A stretch of DNA of 64,000 bases from Macrophomina tecta (lineage: Eukaryota > Ascomycota > Dothideomycetes > Botryosphaeriales > Botryosphaeriaceae). The DNA is taken from assembly GCA_024180945.1 (NCBI GenBank), contig JAKSGN010000010.1, forward strand, positions 62,001 to 126,000. Reading direction: 5' to 3'. The position numbers were made by a program, and so were the translations under genes. The number at the start of each line of letters is the position of its first letter. The stretch's first letter is position 1. The notes beneath the pieces are model-generated. The model was not told where the DNA came from, ran no database searches, and saw nothing but the letters and a program-made list of their open reading frames with translations. Shown piece after piece: positions 40,265 through 52,424 of the stretch.

Positions 40265-40648
40265 CTACTCAGCAATGAGGTTCGCCGCCTGAGAGTAGCG
40301 GCACTGGGACCGCCGCCTGATGCAGGCGAGGCATTGCGGCCTGCCTCTGTCGCCCTTTGGGAGCGGTCAGCCCACATCCATCCCGCTTGGGCACGCGAAC
40401 GGGGGAGCAGGTGCGAGAGATCCCACCTTGGCCTTGCGTTCGACGCAGCGATCGCAGCTCAACGTCGGCTTGTTTCGCTTCTGCTTTTTCTTCGGCGGCG
40501 GAGGCGCGTTCGCAAGCACACCTTGAACGGACTGAGCGGACTGAGTGGATTGCTGCTCCACTCTGCGCTGGGCGGCAGCGACGTCCAAAGGCGGCGGTGG
40601 AGGAGGAACAGCAGCGTCGCCGGGGCCGAAGGGGCCCCACGTAGCCAT
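40265..40648 (-). pseudogene. Zn2Cys6 transcription factor N-terminal fragment
   Basis: Exons 40648-40427 and 40354-40265 join across a 72-bp intron (donor GTGGGA, CTGAC branch site 12 bases before AAG) at the position where such genes commonly carry one. Product 103 aa: a proline-rich leader, KKKQKRNKPTLSCDRCVERK, then GDRGRPQCLACIRRRSQCRY. This is the Gal4-type cluster CX2CX6[C]X6CX2CX6C, but the third cysteine position is Gly (GGC; a TGC codon would restore the pattern). A stop follows at NLIAE. The missing ligand and early stop indicate a remnant. Confidence 0.55.
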
Positions 40649-41205
40649 AGCTCATCACAAGCACTATTATCTCTGAGCGCTCTGCAGTTGGCGGGGCCTC
40701 CCAAAAAAAATAATGGTAGTCTCGTCTTCAGGTGCGCTCAGGCGTGAAGAGAAATAACGCCACACGGACTGGCCGGCTCAGCGCTCAGACTGTCCAGGCT
40801 TCAAGCTGGTCTACGTCTAACCCGGATTGGTTAACTAAGCGAAGCGCCCCGCGGGTCGCGAAAGCGACAGTGGGCTGAGGTTGCTGAGACTAACGCGCGT
40901 GGGCGACGTACGCTAGACCTTGACGGCATGGGGCGGCACAAGGGCATGCAGAACGGTGGCCGGGGCCAGCGCCCTAAAAATCGGCGCAGCCCCAAGCACT
41001 CCCCCTTACTGCGAAGACTCATGTCAAGCCTCCCTTTACCCCGACAAAATCCATTTTGCTCCAGCGATAATGTACGTCAACCTATGGAGCACCTTCGAAT
41101 CAGTGAACGGCACTGCCCGCTCTGCTTGCGTCGACGAAATGCTGGAGACTGGCTTAGAGCGGGTACGGAAGCTAGGTCCTAGCCGCGGACATAGACGCCG
41201 CAATC
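40649..41205. other. Intergenic region
   Basis: Only mutually overlapping short frames. No supported gene. Confidence 0.4.
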
Positions 41206-43089
41206 ATGATTAACACGAGTCTAGTAGCCGCGACTTCACCTAGGGTCTCCCCCGTTATTCGACAGCCAGATCGTACTACGAAAAAGGTTACAGTTCGAGG
41301 TCGCGAGCTATGCTTTAGCTCATTCTGTTCTCGATGCAGAACACGAGATCCTAAGATAGCTGTTCTAGTGCACCAAGACTGCTACCTCGCTTTGCAAACT
41401 GCAAGCCGTCAACACGGATACGATATCACAGGCAAAGACATATGGGAGCTAGCTATCTCGCTACAAGCCATTTGCCCCACGTCAGCAGCGCGAAGAGAAA
41501 GAGAGAGAGCCTGCTTTAATAGTTTTTTTTCGAATCTGGAAGGACTACTCAACGCTCCTCAAGGCCAGAAACCAACGTTACTGGATCGTCTCATCCGTCT
41601 ACCTCTCGAGTTACGGCAGGAAATTGCCGTTCATTCGTGGCGCTGTCGGTATCAGTCTCTGGCCGTATGTTTCGCCCAGTCGTCATTGCTTTTTGGTGCC
41701 TTGCAGGATTTCGATGCTACGAAAAGAGTCGAGAGTCTAGATCTAGCCGGACCTATTTACGTTACACGCCTTGACATTGCTGGTGTCCCATATATCTCTG
41801 GCTTCTACACCTCGAACGTCCCTCATACCGAATCGCTCCAGAATCACGACAGATGCAAAGCCGTGGTGGCCTGGGATGATATTGGAATGCTGGACATGCA
41901 GTTTCTCACCGACACAGAATCTGGAAGGCGGACACAAGGAGCCCTCTGGTATCAAACATTGGAATATATTAGCGGTGCTACCTTACAGATTCGATACAAG
42001 GTTCGTCAAGACCTTTAAATGTATTTCCACTGGCGCTAAACATACCGCTAGCAACTCTTGATTGGATCAGTCCATGTCTCAAATAATTCTGAAAGCCTGC
42101 TATGGGATATTCCGAATCCGCCAAATCTGCGACGGCATAATATGTACAATATGCCTCCTCGACCCAGTCCCATCATCCCTATGAGATACGTCCACCTTCG
42201 AAACGATTCCGCTGGACTGACAATCGCGTGCTCACGCGCCGGCGTGGTAAGCATCTATACTCATTCATTGTGCTCGAGAAACAAGCAGAGCTCGCGGGGG
42301 TCTCTCGATCTGGACTACTTTGAAGATCTAGTCTGCATTTTCTTTCCTCTGCAAGCTAGAGAATCGATAACCCATTTATGGGTTCGGGACGAGCAGGAGA
42401 GATTCACCTGCATCCGCTATCCGGCTATTGTGGTAAGCTGTCTGATCATCAATGACTGTGACTAAGCTCAATTCAATCAGATCCGTACAAGCCTTGGAAA
42501 AGAGTGTACTTTTGGACCATACATTAAGGCTGACGCCCGGAATCGCTACTATTTCTCATCGCTCATAGCCGGGATGGACGAATCCGTGACTGCGCTGTGC
42601 TACAACGACCTTGGAGTGCAATCACCAATCCATGATCTCGCCCTTGCCATAACATGTACGACTGGAGATTCATGTCACCGTTCAGTTGTCCCAAGCTGGC
42701 CTGATGCGGCAGTACCACGTCTTGCTGGCACTCTAAATCACGATTGGTATCTCTCAGCGGCATCTTTGGACGATGTCTCCCGGGTGGAAATGTTGGTGTA
42801 CATGTCTACTAAGTACGTCAGGATAGGTGCGCTGTTGTACTATACGTCTGGAGATGTTGCAGCCTTAGGGGAGTGTAGAATCAATCAGGCATTGTTAAAA
42901 GAATTCCGGTCTCCGATAGCTTTACATTGGTCTCAGAGCGAGGAAGGGTATTTGCAAGATATCAACTTTTTAGAGGAGTCTGAAGAAACCCACTTCGAGG
43001 ACACTTTCAGATCCTTTCCAATGAGGGGGAATTTAGTATGGTGGTTTTCGGCGCGAGGCTCGAAATTGGAATACATGATGGATTCGTAA
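41206..43089 (+). pseudogene. Fungal F-box-like protein gene, probably frame-broken
   Basis: Exon 1 (41206-~42000) encodes 265 residues, including LIRLPLELRQEIAVHSWRCR, an F-box-like helix near residue 135, and IYVTRLDIAGVPYISGFYTS. The final intron is clear: 42433-42480 (GTAAGC...TCAG, phase 0) joins CIRYPAIV to IRTSLGKECTFGPY. The last exon ends at 43089 (GALLYYTSGDVAALGECRIN). Between exons 1 and 2 the frames do not agree. Reading FVKTFKC after 42001 needs a one-base shift, followed by a possible 50-bp intron (GTATTT...ATCAG) into HVSNNSESLLWDIPNPPNLR. The layout resembles a large ascomycete family of F-box-containing proteins of unknown function. Either the junction is non-canonical or the gene is recently dead. 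Confidence 0.5.
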
Positions 43090-46000
43090 AGCATGCACTA
43101 TGAACATGACTTGCAGTAGTTGGCATATGTCAGGGTGCGCTGCTGGATGTTACGGAATTCAATTATGTTCTGGGGTTAGCTCTAGTTAGAAGGGATTTCA
43201 CCTAAGGGATCCCATCTTAGGACATTTTGCTTAGGATATTTGGAGGATGTTTCGCACGGTGAAATCTATGCACACAATTATGGACGCACGTTTAAAAAAA
43301 AAAAAAAAAAAAAGCCTCCTGCCGCACTTTATCTTGCGTGGCCGTTGGTAGATGGCATATGCGACGCAAAAAAACAGACACGAGCGGGGTGAGCACCTTG
43401 ACATGCGTGGGTTGCGACTAATCTCGTAAGTCGCAACGCTCGGAGAATCTACGTGACCTGGATGCTGAAATGGAAATCCCTCGCTCACCGACAGCATAGA
43501 CTGCATTTGCTATATTGCTAGATCAATCTATAGGCACGAATAACCATGCACGGGCGACAACTTACTGCACGCGTCCACATCGCTGAGGTTGGGAATGCCT
43601 GTGAAGGCAGTGCCTTTGGAAATAGCCAAGTGCAGAGATGATGGTCGGAAGCCCGCTGAAATGCGGGTTGTGGTGATGAAACGCCCGCCTTGATTTCGCG
43701 GCGCCTGGGCCCGTTTAAGCGTCCGCCTCTGATCTCCCCTAAACGGCCGCCTTCTTTAAGTGCTTACTTCTCCCACGCCATAGCATTATCTACGCGATGG
43801 CCTTCCTTAATGGCCTGTTCTCATCCCAGAGACGCCTTCTGACATGCTAACAAGCGGCGCATATTTGTTCCTCCACCGCCCTATTCCGAGTTCAAAACAG
43901 AACGGCAAGCGGATAACCCCATACGGCTTAGTGCCCGAGACTAGAAGCAATAATTTTTTAAGGTTGCAGATGTTACGCGGTTAAGGGGAAATTTAAGGCC
44001 ACCTTCCATCGACCTCGCATTATCACAAGATTTTGAAAATTTCCAATGCCCGAGCCAAGCTGCAAGCCCGTTGTCGAGACGGGCAATGCCATTCTTATGG
44101 ACATGCAGATATATTATAGAGGTGCTGCCAAGGTGAAATTCAAATTTCTCAAGCTTGAAGAGGGCCCTCCGGAAGGAGGATGGTTTCTCGACTAAACAAG
44201 TTCGAAAGTTAATAGATATTTACCAGAATGAGGGTATGAAGCATTGGAAAATGGAGAAACGGAATTCCGCTTTGGTTAAAGAGGACCTTCAGCGCGCACT
44301 CGGGCTGTCGCGGGTTTCTCAGGGCGACCTTTTCTAGTGGCACCAGTTTCCACCCGAGCTTCGCTTTCACGAACATGGAGTTTTATGCGACTTAGGGAAA
44401 CAGAGCGATCAAAGGAGCTGCATTAGCGCCGTCGTGAATCTTTCCCCTTGCCGCCGGGCCCCGCCTACCTAATTCGGTAGGGCTGTGCAATTAAGATTTT
44501 GTACCGCTACCCACGGCGTATAAAGCATGCTCAGGCCGAGGTCTGTTCCAACACGCGAGAGATGAATTTTTGCGGCGTGCGATAAATGGACTTTAGCGTG
44601 GGGCCCAAGAAAACTCATATTGGCCTTCCTATTCAGGACGGCCCGTATCTGTACCTTGGACCACCTTCTGTCCCATGTCTACGCAAACGGGTTAGGGTCC
44701 ATATCATCCGCCAGCCCCTTACGACATCGTCGATGGAAGCACGGACGTCCGTCTAGCGTACAGCTTGGACAGAAGTCTAACCAAATCTAAATAGCTCGTT
44801 CGCTTACGGCGGATCGGGGCGGGTCGGGTTTGCCACTGACCAGGTGACAGCGCCACGGGCGCGGATTCAGAAAAATTACCCAAATAACACGGCAGACTTT
44901 GTTGAACTACGCATCCTAATTGGTCCGTAACTCATCGCTGTTCAGCTCGAAAGGAAAGAGCTTCCGTGCTCTCTGGCTTGCTGTGCTCCTGATCCCCGGG
45001 CCAACATAATTTTCACGGGCGTGTGGTCGCAGCCCCCTGGCGACATCAGCTCTGACGCTTTGAAGCTCTGTCAATTCTTTTCCGACTGATCCAACGCAGT
45101 CTTCTGTTGTGGCAGTAAGCGGATTTTAACTCCCGACCCTTGTCAATATTTCCAGGACTTGAGGACGTGGAACCGACGGCTTGGCGCAACCCCAGCTTGC
45201 GAGCATAACGCGAGTTACCCCGAGGGCGCCTGCTAGTCAATAGTCATATAAAAGCACACTTCGTGCGTGCTACTAATGCTAGCATGTTACCCTTCTACCG
45301 AAACAGACGGGCAAATAAGTTATCGCACTCCCTTAAACCACTTTTGCGATCCTTTGTGCAACACAACAATTCGAGCTGCTCACTTTTCCTATCACCAAAC
45401 TGTGCAATCTAGCCCCTTGACCCGGAAGTCGTTCAAGCGCATAGCGCAGATCTAGCATTCCCGCGGACCGGCTTCCCTGCCAGTTCGGTCTTGAGACCTG
45501 CCCCTGCCTTCCGTCGTAACTGAATGGAAAGAACTCACCGATTCCGGAGCAACCCGATAGCAGTACAATCGCGACTCAGGACTGCCAGAAAAGTCCTCGC
45601 AAGAGGAATTACGTGCGCTCCGCCAACGAACGCGGGAAGGGTCTTGACAGGGATGCGAATCCTTCGGGCACGGTTTGGGGATTGGCGTCAGCAACAGCCC
45701 GTGTGCGCATTGATGCCAAAAGCAGCCGTGCGCAGATAGGACCGCAAAAACAGCAAGCATAAGGGAGTTAAGAGAAACCCCAGCAATCAAATGTAATCGC
45801 ATTTGTGCCGAGAGAGGGCCGTGGTAGATCTTTCCCTTTCGAGGACCGCGCACGTGCCATTTCGGTTGCTTGCCTGTCGTTTTACGCCACATCCGCAACT
45901 CACACAGCATTCTTCACGAACCATTCCGAATTCCACGGCCCAGGACTCAAAGTCAACGCCCTGAATTGGCTTGAGTCCCGGATCTCATCAGCCTCTTATC

Positions 46001-46422
46001 TAGTCACTCTTTGTTGCACCTCTTATCTGCTTGGGGTGGATCTACAAGATACTATGGCCACCGCGGAGGTACATTGCGCAATGTAGACAACAAGGTCAGG
46101 CCACTTTCGCTTTCCTTAGTCGACTAAATGAGTAAGGTAGTGATTGTTGGTTGAGGGGCGACGGACCACACACCGCATGCCTCAGCTGCCTTCGGCGGTG
46201 CTTAGGATTCCTCGGTAAAGCTTAAGTGTGGGAAAGATTCGGAACTGAAAAGAGTGTCGTCTCTTAAAACCCGTTGTCCTTCTCGTCGCTTATTTCTACA
46301 GCGCCCTGCTCTTATCTGATTGGGGATATGCTTCCTATGTGACGTCCAGGCCAGGTAAGTACCAGCTGCGGAGTTCCCAAGCCGTCAGCTAAAGGGCGAC
46401 ACGCCGCCACCGCTCATTCGCC
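43090..46422. other. Long gene-poor region
   Basis: A poly-A run at about 43292-43312. A short plus frame at 44155-44337 (KQVRKLIDIYQNEGMKHWKM) looks mildly protein-like but lacks context. The 152-codon minus frame at 45452-45910 has shadow composition. GC-rich patches near 44800-44840 resemble nothing I recognise. No RNA gene seen. Confidence 0.4.
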
Positions 46423-47527
46423 ATGGACGTCGTGCTTGAGGGCTTTGACGTCTACATATTTGACTATATCTACGCCCTCCTACCTTTACCCTCTGTGAGC
46501 CATCTCGGTAAGGTCGCCTCCACCAATGCCGCATGCTAAAACGTTGTCGAGATGCCTGCACCGCAAAGCACGTATCAATGGGAACCCGCGAGTCGGTACC
46601 TCTCGTTTAAACCGTCAGAATACGTATGGATGGGTCGGTGGGGGAGAGAGAACATCTACAGGCAGTTCACGACCGTGTTCCTGATCACATGGTACGCGCT
46701 AGCTGCGCATTGAGAGCGCATTGAGGACGCTCAGTAGCTATTAACGCAATCCACAGGATCTTCGGTCTCGTCATCTACTTCATACGCGCGACCTTCTCGT
46801 ACGTCTTCATCTTCGACAAGACCACCTTCACCCACACCAAATACTTCAACAACCAGATATCACTCGAGATTGCGCAGGCTATGGTTGCGATACCCGTCGT
46901 TGCCTTCTTCACCGCACCTATCTTCGTCGCCGAGGTGCGCGGCTACAGTAAAATGTACGACACGACTCCCGACGGACCGGGGGTTTGGTACGACATCATC
47001 CAATTCCCCTTCTTCATCATTTTCACCGACTTCTGCATCTACTGGATCCACCGGTGCCTGCACCATCCGAAGATGTACAAGCACCTGCACAAGCCGCACC
47101 ACAAGTGGATCATGCCGAGCCCGTATGCCAGCCATGCCTTCCACCCGCTTGACGGCTATGTCCACTCGCTCCCCTACCATATTTTTCCCTTCTTCTTCCC
47201 ACTCCAGAAGTTCGCTTATATCTTTTTCTTCGCTTTCGTAAACATTTGGACCGTCCTGATCCGCGATGGCGGGTATCTTGCCAAAAGCCCAATCATCATC
47301 GGCGCCGCATGCCACACTAAGCATCAGTAAGTTATCCATAACAATCCTAGCATTTCTTAACCCAAGGACTCTTCTATCTGACAGTGCTCAATCACAGTCT
47401 CTACTTCAACCACAACTACGGCCAATATACAACGTTGTGGGACCGCCTCGGCGGCTCGTACCGCAAGTCCGACGACGAGCTGTTCCGCGAGGAGCTTAAG
47501 ATAGTGCGGTCGGAGCGGGAGAAGTAG
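46423..47527 (+). CDS. Sterol C-5 desaturase (ERG3-like), four exons, C-terminus cut by stop
   Basis: Exons 46423-46494, 46552-46691, 46757-47326 and 47398-47527 give 303 aa. Introns 2 and 3 are canonical; intron 1 uses a GAG acceptor and is less sure. The protein is an ER-membrane di-iron enzyme of ergosterol synthesis that introduces the C-5(6) double bond in episterol. The three histidine boxes are present: HRCLHH, HKPHHKW and HTKHH (the last restored by the third splice). [33 protein letters not shown] and [20 protein letters not shown] match the family. TAG at 47525-47527 ends the protein. The same frame beyond continues RMERIVREVDGEDNR, like the normal family C-terminus, so the stop is probably a recent nonsense change. 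The catalytic core is complete and activity may survive. Confidence 0.85.
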
Positions 47528-48117
47528 AGCAGGCGGATGGAGCGCATTGTCAGAGAGGTCGATGGTGAGGACAATCGCCCTACGACCCAGACCCGGATGC
47601 TACATACAAAGGTGCAGTGAGCGCCGCCGCGACCTGGCAAAGGAAGGCGAGCGGTGAGAGCATAATCGATGCGCCCTCCCGCCCCCTTTGAAAACTTGGG
47701 CCGCGTGCCCGTCTTCCTTTGCAACGTGATGGGATGGTATTGTACGTCATACGATTTGGGAAGTAGGTGGGCGCTGGCAAAAAGGCTCTGCGGCTGAGTG
47801 GTCTACTCAGCAGATATGGCTCACAATAGGTGCAGACACACATCTAGGTGAGGAATTAAGACTATGGGCAAGTGTGCTGTCGTCATATCGCTGGAGCACG
47901 TAGTGGATTACGCTATTTATTCTGTTTAGTCCGTGGGGCAAGTATGCATACGTATCCAAAACGCCAATAGCTTTTAATTTGGAGCTACGCCTGCGCATGC
48001 TTTAACCTGATTCATTGAGCTTCTGGGACAGTAGTTGTTTTCTCTAAGAAAGTCGTATGTGTCGTAACTGGTGAAGATATAATGCGAATACTCTTCAAGA
48101 CTGCCAAGAATGGCGGA
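47528..48117. other. Intergenic region
   Basis: The first ~50 bases are the orphaned ERG3-like C-terminal codons. No further gene is seen before the stop of the minus-strand gene at 48118. Confidence 0.5.
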
Positions 48118-49564
48118 TTATCTCGAGGCGGCATGCCTATTTGGGGCGCACGCCCAAGAGATGGCCTTAGAAAACTTGATATTGTTGAACTTCACCCACG
48201 GGGCCTTCTTGGAAAAACGGGGCTGCACGTTCCTCGTCGCGATCTGGACTATAGGGCCCACGATATCCTCGTCGCCAAGCGCGGGGAATTGGCCAAGCGT
48301 TCTCGGGTCTTCCAGCAAAGGCACTTCCATCAATGCCGGGGGCTCCCTGGGTGTTGGGTTGACAGCCAGGTCGAGGCCAGCTTCGGCTGCGCGTGCGACT
48401 GCTGTTTCATGGCACCTTTCCCATTGAGCGTCGATCTCAGCCCATTTTTGCTCCGTTACCCTGTACGTTTCTGATGTAATACCGAAATGCTCTGCAATGC
48501 GAACCTGATGTTTAGCGTAGTGGCAACGTGCCTCCTCCCACCGGGCGAATACTTCGCGGCACGCGGCTACATCGCACACCTCAGGCATACAAGGCTCCGG
48601 GTAAATCTTGAAGTTAGAGTGTCCAAGCTTTGTTGACCATTTGTCCTGCTTCTTGTCCTCATTGATCGTCATTGGTGGGATGTCCGAACTCGGTACCATG
48701 CGGTTGGGGTTACCACGTCTGAACGAGGTAAGAGAAAGCCTTAGAGATAACGGTGGAGACTTCAAAAACGATGCCTCCGGAGTTCCTAAAGGGCTGCTTA
48801 TCGCCGAAAAGGTGGTCTTGGAGTGGACAACGGGAGGAGACCGCAAGGGTGACTGGCGGGATGTTTCCTCCGACGTTCGCTTGTCGACCATCAGAGGCGG
48901 GAGCAGGGGTGTTGAAGCGAGTGCTGCGCGGTCAATTGGTTCCCGTTCGAAGATAGTTGTGGCAGTGTCGACCGGTGAGGTTGGAGTTGTCCCGTCTTTG
49001 TATTCCCCGGACGGCCGAGCAGGACTAGGAAAAAGCTGGTTCTCACTGAGATTGAAAGATGAACGTAGAATGGAACCCGCTGGCGGCGATGACCAGCTAG
49101 CACGACCTTTGGATGCAGTTGAAATGCAAGTATCTTCCCTGGAAAGTATAGATACGGTCCTATGGTCCCATCGCCTCGTGAGCGAGGGAAATCGCTCGCC
49201 GACGTGCGATGCGATGCTGTTGCCAGGTGATTCGCCCGACCTTCGACGCGTCGCCGGAGCCTTCAAGTCGCTATCATCGCCGATTGAGCTGTCGCCATGC
49301 GGGCAGCCTTCGGTTACACCTATTTTATTGTTAGAAGCAGAAGTATGTATAGAAGCATCGCACCACGTACAGCATAGATACCATAATCCTCGCCTACACT
49401 CCAATTCTTCTTCGTCTTCTACTTCCGGTCCGAATGGTTCCTCCATCGTGGCTTCTGCTAGCCTTGGGAGATTGCGTGAAGAGGTCATGCTATCTACGTG
49501 CTCGTACAAGGATGGCGGCGACGATGAGAGGGAGGTTATGGAGCTCGAATGCCTCAAGTAGCCG

Positions 49565-52424
49565 CAGGGTGGCAATCAATTCAATCAACGTCAATATCGG
49601 GTCCAGATTGATTGATTGATAGGATTTTCCAATAAGGTCAAATTGATTGATCAATAAGGTGTTGATATTGATTGAATTGAATTGATTGACACACGGTTCA
49701 CGTAGCAAAATCTCGTGATGCTTGGCATAGTGTTGAGATTGATAGCCATACAATCTAGCTAACTCTTGCTAGCTATAGCTACTCCCGCGTGTATAGAGTC
49801 CTCAACTTCTTTCAATGATGCCTTCTGCGTTCCATGAGCGTAGTATCTGCCCAGCTGCTATAGTATTGGCCTCCAGCCTATTGCGCAATGGCGTCACCAT
49901 TTGTCCTGCCAAACTGAATATCCTCTCCACCTCTGCCGACATTGCCGGTATAGAAAAGAGGTCCAGAGCCATACGTGATAGGCGGGGGTATTGCTGGCGG
50001 CGTAGTATCCAGTAATCAACTGGATTGGTGACTGCGTCATCTGTAGGAGAGGTATCGAGCTGCCAGTAGGTGTACTCATCCTCGGTCAGATCTAGATGCT
50101 TGGTCCTCCTGGAGGCAGCAAGCCAGCTGTCAAATTCGCTGAGATGTTCGCGTTTACGCTTCTGCGGTAGCTGTGGGTCCTCAGCAATAGCAATTGACTG
50201 ATACTCATCCTTCCAGAGCTTTAGAACAGCTGCCTTTGCCTTCTTGATCCAGCTCTTCTTGAATGCCCACTGATCCTCAATCCACTCCCAGCGGTAGGCA
50301 GGGTGAAGGGCGCAAGCTGCGACGTAAGCTGGAGTATCATCAAGGAGCTGATAGTACTCATCTAGCTTAGCCCACCCCAAATTGATGTTCACCTTGAAGT
50401 GAGAGTCAGGATACTGATCTGTGCGGATCTTGACCTCCTCCAGCTTGTTCAACAGGTACTCCATGCATGGAAGGACTTCCCATAAGCCGCCAAACCTACC
50501 ACTAGTTGGGTTGGCTTGTAGCCTGATTGTGACTTCATGAAAAGGCTTCAAGATGGAGTGATATTCAGCAAGAGTTGCCCAATCATCTGAGGTTAGATAA
50601 TCATCCACGATTGCCGGCTTGTTCTTTGTCTTAGCTGGCATTGGCTGAGTCCTACTAGCAGTGCGAGGCTTGACGTATTTATCCCATTCTTGAACTTCGT
50701 GGAGGACGAGGGCGTCAATGACTGACTGTAGCTTGATTGCGCGCTCAATCATGGCGGAGGTAGAGTTCCATCGTGTCGCATTATCTTCTATAACCTCGTA
50801 GGTAGGGCCGTTTTCGCCAGTCAACGCTTGCTCGTTCCGCTGAAGTTGGTGCAGTCTCTGATAGACAAGGTTTGAGCGCTGAATCCAGTGGACGATATTG
50901 TGAAGCTTGCCGATAGGGCCCTTCTTGCGCCAGAGTAGGAGCTCAGCGAGTAGCTCCTTTGGCTGAGCGCAGTCGTTCTCGAACGCGTCAGCTTCCTTGC
51001 CAAAGAGGATCTGGCGGACTACCAGGTTTATGATATGGCCAATGCAGCGCAAGCGGCGGTGCTTGTGATTGAAGCCAAACTCTTCAGCTAGCGCGTCCAT
51101 GCACGTGTCGTTGTTTGACGCGTTATCCGTGACAAAGTAGCCAAGTTGCCCTCCAATGCCCCATTCCATAATTATCTGGGCTACCTCTTCCGCAAGGCTG
51201 TCACCAGTATGCCGTCCTTCGGCGTGTGGGAGGCCAATAAGGAACTTGCGAAGCGTGCCAGAGAACGTAAGGGAGAAGACGTTAATACCGAGTAGAGAGA
51301 GGTGATTACACGACGTCCAGCCGTCAAAGGCAAGGTGTATAAGGCCAGGTGAGCTCTGAAGAAGCTCAGCAACGATCCCTTTATGGCGGTTGAATTCATC
51401 AAGTAGCCATTTACGAACAGTAGAGTGTGTTGGAAGGCTGCCAGTAGACGTTACTGCAGGATTCAAATAGCTAAGAACGCGCCTGAATCTCTCGCTTTCA
51501 AGCTTGCGGAAAGGAATGTTATCGGATGAGACCCAATCAGTGAGTAGTTGCTGGAAGTACGCCGGATTGAATGATGTGACAAGGCGATTGACAATAGCCT
51601 GCTCTGAAGGCCTATTCGTATCCAGTCCAAGCCGCTGAGCAACTGAAATCTTGGCCCGTTTGACGTGACGCTTCCCTGTAGGATCCTCAACCTTGTGCTC
51701 AGTCACCAGGTGCCTTGCCTGATTATCAGTGCCAGCAGCAGCGAAGCTAGCTGGTTTGTGGGCTTTCTTGTGCACGCAGTACATACAGACCCAGCGGGTA
51801 CGCCCTTCTACGTCCTCAATGTCATATGCGTGCTCCCAAGTCCACCCGCTGCGCTGCTTTGACTCTGTGACATGATATCCACGGAATTTCTGCCATGGGA
51901 AGTACTCCCACCCTTCGCGTACAGGTCCTCGGCCATCAACGGCAAGATTGGTGGGTTGCGCAGGATCTGAGTCCTGTTGAGAGGAAAAGAGGCTAGTGGG
52001 CGCGCTAGAGAGGCTTAAAACAGAGTGTTGATCATTGCTAGAGTCCATCTTGATAGTGGGAGAGTTGCTGCTGAGCTGCTGAGAAAATGTAGAACGGATC
52101 TGAAAGAGCAGATTCAGCTGTCCCTTCTAGCCATTCTGAGAGAGCGTTTATATACTAGCTGCCAAGAGAATGTGCCCGACACGTTGTGTGCCAAGAGTGT
52201 ATCAGATAAAAGGCTAGCCTGACGTGGCTTGAGCGCCACAAGAGCGAGATGATCATCAAAGCTGCTTTCTATACAAGGTAAGCCGTCAATCAATATCGTC
52301 AATCAACTGGCCCGGAGCAATTGATTGATTGACGAAAATGACAGACCTCAGTTGATTGATTGATTGCCAAGACATTGGTCAATATTGATTGACCGTCAAT
52401 ATTATTGAATTGATTGCCACCCTG
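49565..52424 (-). mobile_element. hAT DNA transposon, complete
   Basis: The ends are CAGGGTGGCAATCAATTCAAT and its inverted copy. The 8-bp duplication AGTAGCCG flanks them (49557-49564 and 52425-52432). Length 2860 bp. Both subterminal regions are packed with TTGATTGA/TCAATCAA motifs (49575-49690 and 52275-52415), the usual clustered binding sites of hAT transposases. The transposase frame is intact, so the element may be autonomous. Confidence 0.93.
49802..52048 (-). CDS. hAT transposase, 748 aa
   Basis: A single exon from ATG at 52048. A BED-type zinc finger lies near residues 60-120 (WTWEHAYD, CMYC with Cys88/Cys91, HLVTEH with His113/His118). The RNase H-like catalytic domain starts at HLAFDGWTS (Asp242) and VTDNASNNDTCM (Asp308), with the insertion domain between. 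CRCIGHIINL-type and DNATRWNSTSAMIERA motifs follow. The C-terminal dimerisation region reads YWILRRQQYPRLSRMALDLF, then SAEVERIFSLAG with the catalytic Glu. The hATC signature is complete and there are no frame breaks. It cuts and pastes its own element and leaves 8-bp duplications. Confidence 0.92.
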   Translation of the reverse strand: MDSSNDQHSVLSLSSAPTSLFSSQQDSDPAQPTNLAVDGRGPVREGWEYFPWQKFRGYHVTESKQRSGWTWEHAYDIEDVEGRTRWVCMYCVHKKAHKPASFAAAGTDNQARHLVTEHKVEDPTGKRHVKRAKISVAQRLGLDTNRPSEQAIVNRLVTSFNPAYFQQLLTDWVSSDNIPFRKLESERFRRVLSYLNPAVTSTGSLPTHSTVRKWLLDEFNRHKGIVAELLQSSPGLIHLAFDGWTSCNHLSLLGINVFSLTFSGTLRKFLIGLPHAEGRHTGDSLAEEVAQIIMEWGIGGQLGYFVTDNASNNDTCMDALAEEFGFNHKHRRLRCIGHIINLVVRQILFGKEADAFENDCAQPKELLAELLLWRKKGPIGKLHNIVHWIQRSNLVYQRLHQLQRNEQALTGENGPTYEVIEDNATRWNSTSAMIERAIKLQSVIDALVLHEVQEWDKYVKPRTASRTQPMPAKTKNKPAIVDDYLTSDDWATLAEYHSILKPFHEVTIRLQANPTSGRFGGLWEVLPCMEYLLNKLEEVKIRTDQYPDSHFKVNINLGWAKLDEYYQLLDDTPAYVAACALHPAYRWEWIEDQWAFKKSWIKKAKAAVLKLWKDEYQSIAIAEDPQLPQKRKREHLSEFDSWLAASRRTKHLDLTEDEYTYWQLDTSPTDDAVTNPVDYWILRRQQYPRLSRMALDLFSIPAMSAEVERIFSLAGQMVTPLRNRLEANTIAAGQILRSWNAEGIIERS

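Noticed and set aside
40334..40747. Plus-strand 137-codon frame
   Set aside because: Antisense to the Zn2Cys6 fragment; Arg/Ser/Gly-rich shadow with no motif.
45452..45910. Minus-strand 152-codon frame
   Set aside because: Composition is irregular, with no domain, no intron signals and no conserved-looking segment.
48608..49561. A 317-codon plus-strand open frame
   Set aside because: It is exactly opposite the conserved minus-strand Pro/Ser-rich gene, whose C-terminal block looks like a known ascomycete family. Serine-rich coding often leaves the reverse strand open.
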